The translations under genes were made by a program, and so were the position numbers. DNA of 64,000 bases from Enterococcus timonensis. Its GTDB lineage: Bacteria > Bacillota > Bacilli > Lactobacillales > Enterococcaceae. Shown here piece by piece: positions 1 through 9,222 of this stretch. The notes under the pieces were generated by a model. The model worked only from the letters and a program-made list of their open reading frames with translations. It did no database searches and was not told where the DNA came from. The stretch lies in contig NZ_FNVY01000004.1 in the NCBI RefSeq assembly GCF_900104595.1, positions 248,001 through 312,000 on the forward strand, written 5' to 3'. Every line of letters starts with the position of its first letter. Positions within the stretch are counted from its first letter, which is position 1.

Positions 1-900
1 GGAACTAGTTGGCATGCTTCCCGCGTTGGGGCAAAATATTTTGAAGAAATGGCCCATATTCCAGCTACGGCTTTATTAGCTAGTGAAGCAGGATATCGGA
101 TGCCGCTCCTTTCTGCGCGTCCCGTCTTTATTTTTCTTTCGCAAAGTGGCGAAACTGCTGACAGTCGACAAGTTTTAGTGCGCGTAAAAGAATTAGGCTA
201 TCCAACGATTACTTTAACGAATGTTTTAGGATCAACATTAGCGCGGGAAAGTGATTTTGCTTTGCCCTTGTTAGCTGGTCCAGAAATTGCTGTCGCTTCA
301 ACTAAAGCTTACACCGCTCAAGTAACGGTACTTGCTTGTTTGGCGCAACAATTTGCCCGTCAAAATGAAAAATTTGATTTGGCTCACGAACTTTCGCTAG
401 TAGCGACGGCTATGGACACGGTGATTACTGAACAAGAGACTTTGAATCTTTTAGTGGCCGATTATTTAACAGAACAGCGGAATGCTTTTTACATCGGGCG
501 CTATTTAGATTATGAAGTGTCGCTAGAAGCAGCGCTAAAATTAAAAGAGATTTCCTATGTGCAAGCAGAAGGATTTGCTGCCGGAGAATTAAAACACGGA
601 ACGATTGCTTTAATTGAAGAAGGGACGCCCGTTTTTGCCGTGATTACCGATCCAGTAACCGCAAGTCACACGAGAGGGAACATGGAAGAAGTGAAAAGTC
701 GCGGCGCACGTCTCTTCTCGTTAGTAAGCGAATCTTTAGCCAATGATGATGACACTTTTGTTTTGCCAAATGTTCATCCTTTGTTAACGCCAATTCTTTC
801 CATTGTTCCAGCCCAACTAATTGCCTATTATGCAACGTTGCAACGGGGACTTGACGTGGACAAACCCCGTAATTTAGCGAAAAGTGTAACGGTGGAATAA
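1..900 (+). CDS. glmS: Glutamine--fructose-6-phosphate aminotransferase, C-terminal part (partial)
   Basis: The frame is open from the first base, so the gene starts outside the window and only the last 299 residues are seen (family length about 600). GlmS makes glucosamine-6-phosphate from fructose-6-phosphate and glutamine, the entry step to UDP-GlcNAc and peptidoglycan. The fragment holds the sugar isomerase (SIS) domains: [10 protein letters not shown] near fragment residue 47 is the phosphosugar loop, [14 protein letters not shown] follows, and a second SIS half contains [11 protein letters not shown]. The C-terminus [13 protein letters not shown] is the family's conserved end. The N-terminal glutaminase domain is not in the window. 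A hairpin with a T-run follows at 964. No glmS ribozyme can be judged because the 5' end is missing. Confidence 0.95.
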   Translation, partial: GTSWHASRVGAKYFEEMAHIPATALLASEAGYRMPLLSARPVFIFLSQSGETADSRQVLVRVKELGYPTITLTNVLGSTLARESDFALPLLAGPEIAVASTKAYTAQVTVLACLAQQFARQNEKFDLAHELSLVATAMDTVITEQETLNLLVADYLTEQRNAFYIGRYLDYEVSLEAALKLKEISYVQAEGFAAGELKHGTIALIEEGTPVFAVITDPVTASHTRGNMEEVKSRGARLFSLVSESLANDDDTFVLPNVHPLLTPILSIVPAQLIAYYATLQRGLDVDKPRNLAKSVTVE

Positions 901-963
901 AATTTCTCTTTCAGTCAGTGATTTTGATATATTGAAGTAATTTATAGTTATAAAATAAAAGGC

Positions 964-1009
964 GCTCTAAAAGTTAGTTTTTTTCTAATTTTTAGAGTTC
1001 CTTTTTTTT
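964..1009 (+). terminator. Terminator after glmS
   Basis: Inverted repeat GCTCTAAAAGTTAG / CTAATTTTTAGAG followed by a run of eight T. It lies about 60 bases after the glmS stop. Confidence 0.85.
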
Positions 1010-1327
1010 GTTCTCAAGCAATCGTCTGTAAAATTTTGTGTTTGAAAATTAATTAAATAAGAAAATATTTAATTATCCAGAAATGGTTTGCGACATCCTA
1101 ATATATGGTTATATCGGATTTTTTTAGTCAAATTCCATAAAAAATTCTTTGTAATTTGAATATTATTATGAAAAAAGAAAATAAATTCAGATTATTCTTA
1201 AAAACAATTGACAGCAATAATTAAATAATTATAATAAACAGTAAGAAAGCGATAAATTTTTGAAAATAAGGAATTTTTTAAAGCGAAATGATTAACCTTA
1301 AAAAAATAAATTAGCGAAGAGGTTGCG
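1010..1327. other. AT-rich intergenic region before the ATP-grasp cluster
   Basis: A 318-base, strongly AT-rich spacer. Apart from one good promoter at 1208-1235 I find no convincing gene. Two tiny ORFs (ATG at 1083 and 1170) lack a ribosome site. Confidence 0.6.
1208..1235 (+). promoter_or_regulatory. Sigma-A promoter of the ATP-grasp/ABC cluster
   Basis: TTGACA (1208-1213), 16-bp spacer, TATAAT (1230-1235): both hexamers match consensus. Transcription would start near 1242, giving a leader of about 85 bases before the ATG at 1328. Confidence 0.8.
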
Positions 1328-2491
1328 ATGAAAAATTATATTATTGATGTCAATACGGATGTTTTAATCGATGCGTTAAAGAAAAAGGGTTATGTCTATA
1401 AGGTTAAGAAAGGAAAAAACTTTTCTATCAACGAAGAAGATGGATACGCATCGGTTACCTTCCCATCTCTTGATCAAAAATCATTGGATGAGGTAATCAC
1501 CTATTTTTCAGATAAAAAAATAGATTTTGTCCTGTCATTTAATGAAGATACACGAATTTTTTGGTACCAGTATTGTGAGCAAACATCGACTCCAACAAAT
1601 ATAAAAAAGCAATACGCTGAGGCAAAGAATAAGCTGAATACTAGACGATTGATGAATAGTGTGGTCACCAATAAAGTGAAATATTTTGAAATTCAAGACT
1701 TCTTGGCGGGTGAGCGCGTCTTTCCAATAATTTTAAAGCCGAAGATGGGCAAGGGAAGTATAAATGTTTTTAAATGTAACAATAATCGCGAACTAGAAAA
1801 TATACTGCTTCAAATTGAATATGCAAATTATTTCATTGAAGAGTTTGTTGAAGGTAATGAATTTAGTGTCGAAGCACTGCATTTAAATGGGAAACATCTT
1901 ATATATGGGATTACAACAAAGTTGAAATATGAAGGAACGGTTGTTGAAAAGGGACATATTTCAAATATTACCACCTTCGATGATTACCAAATAAAAGAGC
2001 TCTATCTAATTTTTGATACGCTATCATATACGGATATTTTTAGTCATACTGAAGTAATCTTAGGAAAAAAAGGGTTGATCTATGTAGAATCTCATCCACG
2101 GTTGGGAGGCGACTTAATTCCGACGCTCACTATGCCACTTTTTAAGAGTGACTTTTATGATTTATTTATGGATGCGAATCTCCGAAATAAAAGGGATGGT
2201 AAAATCAAATTAAAAGAAAAGACGACCACCAGATTTTCATATATGCCCGCACCTAAAGCGTATCCTGCAAAATTTATGATGAATAATGAGATTGAAGAAG
2301 AACTGAAAGAAAAATTTGATTGTTATATCATTATTTCTAATGCGACTGATGGACAACTTTTAACGGAAAAACCGAAGAATTCCAAAGAACGACCGTTAAT
2401 TCTCGCAGCAGAGGTAGGAGATGAAAAATCTGTTTTTGAGGTAATTAAGAAGATCGATCATTTTTGTGATGAAAATATTTTTCAAAATTAA
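1328..2491 (+). CDS. ATP-grasp ligase of unknown substrate
   Basis: A 387-residue ATP-grasp protein. These enzymes join a carboxylate to an amine (or similar nucleophile) through an acyl-phosphate made with ATP. Visible motifs are the ATP-binding loop ILKPKMGKGS (residues 135-144), EEFVEGNEFSVEA (171-183) and the metal-binding segment VESHPRLGGD (253-262), where the usual Asn of the E-x-N-x-R motif is His. The last 110 residues resemble the extra C-terminal domain of L-amino-acid ligases. GAGG sits before the ATG. The ABC membrane gene starts 16 bases downstream, so the product may be made and then exported. The gene is more AT-rich than its neighbours and uses ATA codons often, hinting at transfer. 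The substrate cannot be read from the sequence. Confidence 0.75.
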   Translation: MKNYIIDVNTDVLIDALKKKGYVYKVKKGKNFSINEEDGYASVTFPSLDQKSLDEVITYFSDKKIDFVLSFNEDTRIFWYQYCEQTSTPTNIKKQYAEAKNKLNTRRLMNSVVTNKVKYFEIQDFLAGERVFPIILKPKMGKGSINVFKCNNNRELENILLQIEYANYFIEEFVEGNEFSVEALHLNGKHLIYGITTKLKYEGTVVEKGHISNITTFDDYQIKELYLIFDTLSYTDIFSHTEVILGKKGLIYVESHPRLGGDLIPTLTMPLFKSDFYDLFMDANLRNKRDGKIKLKEKTTTRFSYMPAPKAYPAKFMMNNEIEEELKEKFDCYIIISNATDGQLLTEKPKNSKERPLILAAEVGDEKSVFEVIKKIDHFCDENIFQN

Positions 2492-2507
2492 ACTTGGTGG
2501 TGAGTGA

Positions 2508-3644
2508 ATGAGTAAAAAGGGATTGATTTTTTTTAAGGCTAATTTTCCGAGAATTATTTTACTAGCGTTGTTTGTTTTAATGACTGTGTATCTAGTGGGG
2601 GCAAATTTTTGGCAAAAAGATCAACGGAGTTTGGCAGAGCTGGATTTTATGAACTATCAAGATTTTGAGTTTTACCAACAAGAAGACGCGTTGCAATTAG
2701 CAGCAATTAAGGAAGATTCTGCCGTTTCCCCAGAAGAAATCACTACATTAGAAACTCAGCAACAATTACTAAATAATGTAATGGAAGCTTATGAAAAGAA
2801 CGACCGCGTAGAGTTACCAAAAGCAAAACTCAGCTACCTCAATCGAGAGGGAGATTATTTAGACTACTGGGCGCCCTTTTTAAAATATTTAGTGGCCCAT
2901 GATTTGCCGGAGTACACTTTGATGGAAAATAGTACATTACCAGGATTACAAAAGATTACTTCGGAAATTGAAACCTTTAGTAAAAAGTTTTTAAATGTTT
3001 TATTGCTCCTAGCACTGGGAATTTCTTTTATCGCCACTTTTAGTAAACGGAGTAAAACAATTGATTTTGACAATTTAAGTCCAAAGAAAAAAGTTGGGCT
3101 CCTGCTCAAAAAAATCGTAACGACAGAGACTATAATTTATGGGCTGTTTCTAGGAAGCTTCCTCGTTGTTTTTTTGATTGCTACTGTTAAGAATGGTGTT
3201 GGTTATTGGAATTATCCTGTTCCACTTTCAGCACCTCAGCTGACAGTAACGACTAGTGGCGCAGTGATTTCCTGGTTTTTACTTTATTCTTTTTTGCTGA
3301 TTTTTATTCTAGTAGTAGGAAGTTTTTTACTCCAGTTATTTTCTAAAAGTATCATCGCTCATTTTGGCTTTTTAAGTTTGTTTTTACTGGCCAGTCAAGC
3401 TCCTTTTTTGGGGAAATATGAAAAGTTTTTACCGAGTACGTATCTTTATTTTTACAATATTTTTTCGCAAGAGACGCAAGCTTATTATTTTTTCCGCGGT
3501 ACTAAAACACCCGAAGCTTTAAAAGCTGCTGAAAGATCGTTAAGTTTTTTGCCAAAAGAACAAGGCGCGTTGTTCTTAGTTAGTGTCGTTGTTTTATTAG
3601 GACTCATTTCAGTTGTTGTCGTTAGAAAAAGGCAACGAATTTGA
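2508..3644 (+). CDS. ABC transporter membrane protein (paralogue 1 of 2)
   Basis: A 378-residue membrane protein with one N-terminal membrane segment (about residues 14-31), a long extracytoplasmic stretch to about residue 155, then five or so hydrophobic segments. This is the plan of ABC-2 type exporter subunits. The sequence FLPSTYLYFYN and the ending RKRQRI recur in the second membrane protein at 4415-5545 (FLPTSYFNV, RRQRI), so the two are diverged paralogues, probably forming a heterodimer with the ATPase between them. The gene starts 16 bases after the ATP-grasp stop with GGTGGTGAG as ribosome site. A hairpin with a T-run follows it, which may reduce read-through to the ATPase. The exported substrate is unknown. 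Confidence 0.75.
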   Translation: MSKKGLIFFKANFPRIILLALFVLMTVYLVGANFWQKDQRSLAELDFMNYQDFEFYQQEDALQLAAIKEDSAVSPEEITTLETQQQLLNNVMEAYEKNDRVELPKAKLSYLNREGDYLDYWAPFLKYLVAHDLPEYTLMENSTLPGLQKITSEIETFSKKFLNVLLLLALGISFIATFSKRSKTIDFDNLSPKKKVGLLLKKIVTTETIIYGLFLGSFLVVFLIATVKNGVGYWNYPVPLSAPQLTVTTSGAVISWFLLYSFLLIFILVVGSFLLQLFSKSIIAHFGFLSLFLLASQAPFLGKYEKFLPSTYLYFYNIFSQETQAYYFFRGTKTPEALKAAERSLSFLPKEQGALFLVSVVVLLGLISVVVVRKRQRI

Positions 3645-3665
3645 GCTACTTTGAAAGGTGAATCG

Positions 3666-3700
3666 CCCCGCGACTTTGCGTAGTCTCGGGGTTTTTATTT
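3666..3700 (+). terminator. Hairpin with T-run between permease and ATPase genes
   Basis: CCCCG-GACT / AGTC-CGGGG stem followed by TTTTTATTT, 22 bases after the first permease stop. It looks like an intrinsic terminator inside the cluster. No clear promoter is seen between it and the ATPase gene, so it is probably partial. Confidence 0.65.
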
Positions 3701-3722
3701 AAGGGAAAAAAGGAGGAAAAAT

Positions 3723-4421
3723 ATGTTAGAAGTAACTGATTTGCATTTTTCTTATGGAAAAAAAGAAATTTTAGCGGGGGTGAGTTTTGACCTTACTGCT
3801 GGTGAAATTGTTGGGTTAGTCGCACCTAACGGAACGGGGAAAAGTACCTTGTTGCGAAGTTTGACCGGACTATTGACAACGAAAAAAGGTCAGGTGCGTT
3901 TATTAGACTTTGATCGCCGGAAAAATCGCAATGATTTTTTGCAACATTTATTTTTTTTAGAAGATTCCACGCGGTTATTTGATCATTTGACTGCTAAAGA
4001 ACATTTTCAATATGTCAAAGATTTATGGTCATCAAAAGTGGAAGTGAAAAAGGTTTTGCAAGTGTTACGGATGCAAGAGTACGCCAAAAAGAAAGTCGGC
4101 AAGATGTCTCTAGGCATGAAGCAACATGTTTTATTAGGAATGTATTTAATGAGCGATGCTGACTTGCTACTTTTTGATGAACCGTTGAATGGGCTGGATC
4201 CAACGAGCATTGATTTATTTACTGACATTTTTTCTCGCCTAAAAAGTCAAGGGAAAACTATGCTGATGAGTTCGCATCAGTTAGGAAATGTTTCTGAAAT
4301 GTCTGATCGGGTTATTTTTTTAAAAGAGGGTCAAATTGAAATTTTTCCAGCAAAAGATTTGGATTTAGCAGAAAAATATCGGTCATTATTTAGCTTGGAA
4401 TCGGAGGTTCAGCTTTGGTAA
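3723..4421 (+). CDS. ABC transporter ATP-binding protein
   Basis: A 232-residue ABC ATPase that would power the two flanking membrane proteins. Seen in order: Walker A APNGTGKST (residues about 37-45), Walker B LLLFDEP, D-loop NGLDPTS and H-loop SSHQ. The signature is weak: KMSLGMKQ in place of LSGGQ, and the Q-loop position reads LFFLEDS without an obvious Gln. Such drift is common in the small ABC-2 ATPases of this type. AAGGAGG precedes the ATG. The stop overlaps the TTG start of the second permease by seven bases, so these two genes are translationally coupled. Confidence 0.85.
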   Translation: MLEVTDLHFSYGKKEILAGVSFDLTAGEIVGLVAPNGTGKSTLLRSLTGLLTTKKGQVRLLDFDRRKNRNDFLQHLFFLEDSTRLFDHLTAKEHFQYVKDLWSSKVEVKKVLQVLRMQEYAKKKVGKMSLGMKQHVLLGMYLMSDADLLLFDEPLNGLDPTSIDLFTDIFSRLKSQGKTMLMSSHQLGNVSEMSDRVIFLKEGQIEIFPAKDLDLAEKYRSLFSLESEVQLW

Positions 4422-5545
4422 AACGACTATTAGCACTTGAAGTACGGCAATTTTTCAAAAGACCGGCTTGGCTAATTTTTGCGGCAATATTTTTCTGTAT
4501 GCTCATGTGGCCCTATTGGCAAAAAACAGGAACGATTACTGAAAGTCAGCCACCAGCGGAACGTCACAGTTATTTTATTATTCGAGATGACGCCAAGGCA
4601 CAACTAGCTGCTTGGGAAAAAGAGCTTCCTGCCAATTCGCCGCAACAACCGAGCATCGAAGATTTGAAAAAAGAAGTGGCCTTATTAAATCCATTGATCG
4701 ACTTGTATGTTTCAGATGGAGAAACCAATCGACTAGAAATCACTAAGGCCCGCTTGGACTTTGAACAATTTTACTTGCAAGAATTAGAAAATGGTCGTTA
4801 CGATGAAAATCAAACCATTTTGCAGCAAAAATTATTGGTCAGGGAACTGACAGAATTAGTCGAAAAAAATATTACAGAAGTGCGGATGCCAGATACGAAA
4901 ATTCCGGCTATCAATCGCCTTACTGCCACGCTAAGAAATGATACGCCGCTAATTTGGTTGTTATTCCTTTTTGTTTTGGCGGTGAGTTTTTATATTATTG
5001 AAGATAAAAGACATCCCAGCATTGATTTTATAAATAGTTGGCCCATAGCAAAAGGCTGGATTATAGCCCAAAAACAAATTATTTTTTTGATTTTTTTTAG
5101 TTTAGGGGTGAGCATCAGTTTTTATTTGAGTTTTTTCCTGCCTGCCATAACAGAAGGTTTTGGGGACTCTTCTTATCCGTTGCCGTATTCGATCGATGGC
5201 CAAAATGTCCTTATTATGAAAAGTAGTACCTTTTTGATTTACATGATTTTATATTTCCTGGCCATTATTTTTTTCTTGACTAGTTTATCCGGGTTCATTC
5301 AACTTTTTACCAAAAATATTTTAGTGAATTTGCTTATTTTAGGAAGCCTTGTTTTCTTAAGTGGAGGTGGCCAAGCGAGGAAATTTTTACCGACAAGTTA
5401 TTTTAATGTTCCTGAATTTTTATTGCCCACAGGAGGATCGGGTAATCTTTTTAGAGAAAAAGGAGGACTTTTAGTCATTGTTTTGTGGGGGCTAGGCTTG
5501 TTAATATTCAATTGTCTGATTGCACAAAGGCGCCAGCGCATATAA
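4415..5545 (+). CDS. ABC transporter membrane protein (paralogue 2 of 2)
   Basis: A 376-residue membrane protein with the same layout as the product of 2508-3644: one N-terminal membrane segment (about 18-34), a 130-residue extracytoplasmic region rich in charged residues, then about five membrane segments and a basic C-terminus QRRQRI. The start is TTG at 4415, chosen because GGAGG lies seven bases upstream; it overlaps the ATPase stop. Together with the ATPase and first permease it forms a complete exporter downstream of an ATP-grasp enzyme. No terminator is clear after it; rlmN follows 100 bases later. Confidence 0.75.
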   Translation: MVKRLLALEVRQFFKRPAWLIFAAIFFCMLMWPYWQKTGTITESQPPAERHSYFIIRDDAKAQLAAWEKELPANSPQQPSIEDLKKEVALLNPLIDLYVSDGETNRLEITKARLDFEQFYLQELENGRYDENQTILQQKLLVRELTELVEKNITEVRMPDTKIPAINRLTATLRNDTPLIWLLFLFVLAVSFYIIEDKRHPSIDFINSWPIAKGWIIAQKQIIFLIFFSLGVSISFYLSFFLPAITEGFGDSSYPLPYSIDGQNVLIMKSSTFLIYMILYFLAIIFFLTSLSGFIQLFTKNILVNLLILGSLVFLSGGGQARKFLPTSYFNVPEFLLPTGGSGNLFREKGGLLVIVLWGLGLLIFNCLIAQRRQRI

Positions 5546-5646
5546 AAATGTAATAAAAACTTTCTCTGATGAAAATCTTTCTTGAATTATCTCGCTAAAA
5601 AAGCTAGACTAGAGTGACTTTAATGAAACGAAATATGAGGAGAAAT

Positions 5647-6714
5647 ATGAAACCGACAATTTATAATTTATTATTGAGCGATTTAAGTGCTTGGTTGACT
5701 GAAAATGGCGAGAAAAAATTCCGCGCCGCCCAGATTTGGGATTGGTTGTATCAAAAAAAGGTCACTGATTTTTCAGAAATGCGCAATTTGCCAAAAGCCT
5801 TGATTGATTTGCTGAACGAAAATTTTGTTATTAATCCACTGCACTTAGTATTAACGCAAGAAGCAAGCGATGGCACTGTAAAATATTTATTCGAATTACC
5901 CGATAAACTTTTAATTGAAACAGTTTTGATGCGTCAAGAATACGGTCAATCTGTCTGCGTGACAACGCAAGTCGGTTGTAATATTGGCTGTACATTTTGT
6001 GCGTCTGGTTTACTGAAAAAACAAAGAGATTTAACGGCCGGTGAAATTACGGCCCAAATTATGATGGTAGAAAATTATTTTGCCCAACAAGAAGATGGGG
6101 AACGCGTCACTCATGTAGTGGTAATGGGTATTGGCGAACCATTTGATAATTATAAAAATTTGGTGCAATTTCTGCATGTAATTAACGACGCCAAAGGTCT
6201 AGCCATTGGTGCGCGTCATATTACGGTGTCTACTTCTGGATTAGCTCATAAAATTCGTGAGTTTGCCCAACTGGATTTGCAAGTCAATTTGGCAATCTCT
6301 TTGCACGCGCCTAATAATGAAGTCCGTTCTTCCATGATGCGTATCAATCGGACGTTCCCGATTGAAAAATTAATGGATGCGGTGGATTATTATTTGGCAG
6401 AAACGAATCGACGGATTACTTTTGAATATATTATGCTTCATGATGTCAACGATCATTTGGAACATGCCCATCAGTTGGCGGATTTATTACAAGATAAACG
6501 CAAACTAACTTATGTAAATTTAATTCCTTATAATCCTGTTTCCGAACACGATCAATATTCTCGTTCCAGCAAAAAAGATGTCTTGTCGTTTTATGATCAA
6601 TTAAAAAAACGCGGAGTCAATTGTGTGATTCGTAAAGAACACGGGACCGATATTGATGCAGCTTGTGGACAATTACGCTCTAAACAAATGAAAAAACAAG
6701 AAGTTCTTTCCTAA
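5647..6714 (+). CDS. rlmN: 23S rRNA (adenine-C2)-methyltransferase RlmN
   Basis: A radical-SAM enzyme that methylates C2 of A2503 in 23S rRNA and A37 of some tRNAs. The cluster motif GCNIGCTFC (C-x3-C-x2-C), the preceding catalytic Cys in SVCVTTQVG and the C-terminal catalytic Cys in IDAACGQL are all present. [19 protein letters not shown] and [11 protein letters not shown] are typical of the family. I place the start at ATG 5647 (MKPTIYNLL) because GAGGAG lies just before it; an in-frame ATG at 5614 would add 11 atypical residues. The length of 355 residues matches the family. It appears monocistronic. Confidence 0.96.
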   Translation: MKPTIYNLLLSDLSAWLTENGEKKFRAAQIWDWLYQKKVTDFSEMRNLPKALIDLLNENFVINPLHLVLTQEASDGTVKYLFELPDKLLIETVLMRQEYGQSVCVTTQVGCNIGCTFCASGLLKKQRDLTAGEITAQIMMVENYFAQQEDGERVTHVVVMGIGEPFDNYKNLVQFLHVINDAKGLAIGARHITVSTSGLAHKIREFAQLDLQVNLAISLHAPNNEVRSSMMRINRTFPIEKLMDAVDYYLAETNRRITFEYIMLHDVNDHLEHAHQLADLLQDKRKLTYVNLIPYNPVSEHDQYSRSSKKDVLSFYDQLKKRGVNCVIRKEHGTDIDAACGQLRSKQMKKQEVLS

Positions 6715-6797
6715 AAATTTTTTAAGAAGACGGCGCGTTTAGGAGAAAAGAATCATTTTTGTTATACTTAACATATTGAAGATTAAAGGGGATTGAA

Positions 6798-7304
6798 ATG
6801 AAAAAAAGTGATTGGCTCTTTTTAATAGGTGTAGCGGCGTTATTTATTGGCTTGCGTTTATTTGTCTTTTTCCCAGCGGCAGTCGAAGGGCGCTCAATGG
6901 CTCCAACATTAGCAACTGGTCAGCGAGGAATTGTTTTAAAACACAAAACTCCCGAACGATTTGATATTGTAACCTTAGAAAGCCACGATGCTAATGAAAA
7001 AATTTATATTAAACGAGTGATTGGTATGCCGGGAGAAACTTTAGTCTACAATAATGGCGTCTTAACCATTGATGGTGTTGAGTTTAAAGAAGATTACTTG
7101 GATCAAGAGTTGGTAGTCGATGACAATGGCAACAGCTTAACAGGCACCTTCACTGTCGAAGTTCCTGATGATGCTTATTATGTTTTAGGGGATAATCGAG
7201 GAAATTCAAACGATAGCCGAAACATTGGGGCTATTAAAAAAAGCGACATCGACGGCGTTTTCGTCTGGCGCTTCTGGCCACTAAATAAAATGGAAATATT
7301 TTAA
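6798..7304 (+). CDS. lepB: Type I signal peptidase
   Basis: Membrane-anchored Ser/Lys protease that removes signal peptides from secreted proteins at the outer membrane face. One N-terminal membrane segment (residues about 7-26) is followed by the catalytic Ser33 in EGRSMAPTL and the general base Lys72 in YIKRVIGMPGE. Box E, GDNRGNSNDSR, is intact. The length of 168 residues is usual for a Gram-positive SipS/LepB-type enzyme. AAGGGGATT precedes the ATG. A unit of the dispersed repeat family begins 30 bases after the stop. Confidence 0.93.
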   Translation: MKKSDWLFLIGVAALFIGLRLFVFFPAAVEGRSMAPTLATGQRGIVLKHKTPERFDIVTLESHDANEKIYIKRVIGMPGETLVYNNGVLTIDGVEFKEDYLDQELVVDDNGNSLTGTFTVEVPDDAYYVLGDNRGNSNDSRNIGAIKKSDIDGVFVWRFWPLNKMEIF

Positions 7305-7333
7305 AAAAGGTAGTAAAAAAAGCGAGTAAAAAA

Positions 7334-7452
7334 AGGTTGTCGAAGGCACGAACAGGGACGTAGAAAAATAGGAATTATGAAAGCGAATGGCACATTCGCC
7401 GAAAGAATTATCTTTTTTCCTAGCCCCTGTGCCTGAGCCACCGCTTATCAAG
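7334..7452 (+). repeat. Dispersed 3'-UTR palindromic element, unit R1 (after lepB)
   Basis: Starts AGGTTGTCG and ends CACCGCTTATCAAG. Outer arms AGGCAC[GAAC]AGGG...TAG / CTAGCCCCTGTGCCT pair around a four-base 5' bulge. The inner hairpin is GCGAATG-GCA-CATTCGC (7383-7399). The conserved boxes TAGAAAAATAGG and TTTTTTCCTAG are present. Confidence 0.8.
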
Positions 7453-7544
7453 TCCACCACAACTCAAAATTTAACCATAATTTTCCTAAGCATTTGATTG
7501 TCCATTTATTTTGGCGAGTCAAATGTTTTTTTTTATAAAAAAAT

Positions 7545-7572
7545 AGTGTCAGTCTGAATGAAGACTGGCACT
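7545..7572 (-). terminator. Terminator of the minus-strand ABC exporter operon
   Basis: AGTGTCAGTCT / AGACTGGCACT stem; read on the minus strand it is followed by ATTTTTTTAT. It may also stop lepB transcription from the other side. Confidence 0.8.
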
Positions 7573-7587
7573 ACCTACTTTTTGAAC

Positions 7588-9201
7588 TTAAGCTCCTTCA
7601 ACTAAATCGCGTTTTTTATAGCCGAGATAACCTAAGAAAATCAGGATCAAACTAATGACTGTCATCGCCAAAAAAGTCGGAGTAGAAAATTTTTCTACGG
7701 GCATTTGAGGAATCCAGCTTTGAATCGCTGTTTTCATAAACCAGTTTGGCAAATCCAAAATGCCACCGAAATAATTTAGCATAAATGAATAGGCGAGATA
7801 GGCGTAAATTAATTTGCCTAATTTTGGCAACCAGCCTAGCACTAGCGCGGCTAGTGCGGTACAAAATAAAACGGCAGGGAAAAAATTAAAACCGGCAGCT
7901 AGAAAGTCGCCCATATCCATCGAAGCGCCTTTTTTCATAACACTCAACGCGGTTGCGCCAAGACTTCCGGCGCTGAAGAATAGACCAATTGTTCCTGCGC
8001 CAATCGCTAAAATAATAGTTGTCCAGTACAATTGTCCACGGGTAATTTTGGTCACATAAAGTTGGCTTAAATGAAGACGAGTTTCTTCAGCGAAAAGTTT
8101 ATTGACAATCGCCACGGGCAAAATCGTTGCCAAACCTGACATTACTATCATAATTGTTCCTTTAAAGGAGGCTTCAATCGAAGCGTTTGAAGCGGCAAAC
8201 ATTTGTTTCATCAAATCGTTACTTTCAAGAAAAGTTTGCATATCACCATAAATAGAACCATATGCCGCACCTAAAATAATAAAAGCGATCAGCCAACTAA
8301 TAATGACGCCGCGATTCAGTTTAAAAAATAATCCTGGAACGGAAAGCAAAGATTTTTTTGCTCTAGGGCGACCTTGGCGCTCAGGCAAGTAGCCGGCACT
8401 CATATCACGATGACCCTCAAGAATAAAAGCAACAATCATTAGCGCCAATACAAAAATGAAAGCCCATAAAACAGGCAGCCAATTATTTTTAGCGAAAGGA
8501 TAAGTCAAATAAATCCAACTTAGAGGATTAAAGGCCGACAATTTTAAATTGGAGATATCACTTCCAGCCCGCATAATATAAAGCAGCCCGATAATTCCTA
8601 AAGAAGAACCGGTAGCTCCGGTAGCATTGGGCATAATTTGGGCCATTACTAAGGCGATACTTGCGCCAATCATTCCGGCCAATCCAATGGAAGTGCCAAA
8701 AAGAAAGGCGCCTTCTGTTGTGATGGATGCCACGTTGAAACTAACCACGACACTGCTAATTAAGATGGCTGTCAAAAAATTAATGAACAAGGTTTCGACT
8801 AAGACCGCTAGCGCGTTGGCTTGTCGCCCAACTCGAAAAGAGCGAACCAATTCGGTTAAGCCGAGATCTTCTTCTTTCCGTGTGTGACTAACCACGTGCA
8901 ATGCTGAAACAATCATGGCAAATAATCCACAAAAAAGTAACATTTCATGGGCATACATGGCGCCCAGTGTATAATTAGCACCATTAGTAATTGGTGTCGG
9001 TCCAACAATGGAAATCATGGCAGGATTTTGCATAGTTTCAAACATACCAAGAGCGCCTTGCCCTTTAGAAATTTCTTCAAAAGCAGGGACAAGTCCTGCT
9101 GAAAATAAGCCAATTCCTAAGACCCAAAAAATAATTTTTTTCCAATCGCGTTTTAAATATTGGACTAAAAGAACGCCCCAACGCGTAAATTTTTCATTCA
9201 T
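7588..9201 (-). CDS. ABC exporter membrane protein, polyketide/drug exporter type
   Basis: A 537-residue membrane protein with roughly twelve hydrophobic segments in two similar halves, the plan of the tetronasin-type ABC permeases that work with a single ATPase. It begins MNEKFTRWGVLLVQYLKRDWKK, with a positively charged start before the first membrane segment, and ends GYKKRDLVEGA. The ATPase gene (9223-10104) lies 21 bases upstream on the same strand and a TetR gene is divergent, so the unit is probably an inducible efflux pump. The substrate is not known. Confidence 0.82.
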   Translation of the reverse strand: MNEKFTRWGVLLVQYLKRDWKKIIFWVLGIGLFSAGLVPAFEEISKGQGALGMFETMQNPAMISIVGPTPITNGANYTLGAMYAHEMLLFCGLFAMIVSALHVVSHTRKEEDLGLTELVRSFRVGRQANALAVLVETLFINFLTAILISSVVVSFNVASITTEGAFLFGTSIGLAGMIGASIALVMAQIMPNATGATGSSLGIIGLLYIMRAGSDISNLKLSAFNPLSWIYLTYPFAKNNWLPVLWAFIFVLALMIVAFILEGHRDMSAGYLPERQGRPRAKKSLLSVPGLFFKLNRGVIISWLIAFIILGAAYGSIYGDMQTFLESNDLMKQMFAASNASIEASFKGTIMIVMSGLATILPVAIVNKLFAEETRLHLSQLYVTKITRGQLYWTTIILAIGAGTIGLFFSAGSLGATALSVMKKGASMDMGDFLAAGFNFFPAVLFCTALAALVLGWLPKLGKLIYAYLAYSFMLNYFGGILDLPNWFMKTAIQSWIPQMPVEKFSTPTFLAMTVISLILIFLGYLGYKKRDLVEGA

Positions 9202-9222
9202 TTATTTTCCCCCGTTCCAACC

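Noticed and set aside
1083-1226. Two tiny ORFs (14 and 18 codons) upstream of the ATP-grasp gene as a possible peptide precursor
   Set aside because: Neither has a ribosome site; the second overlaps the promoter of the cluster.
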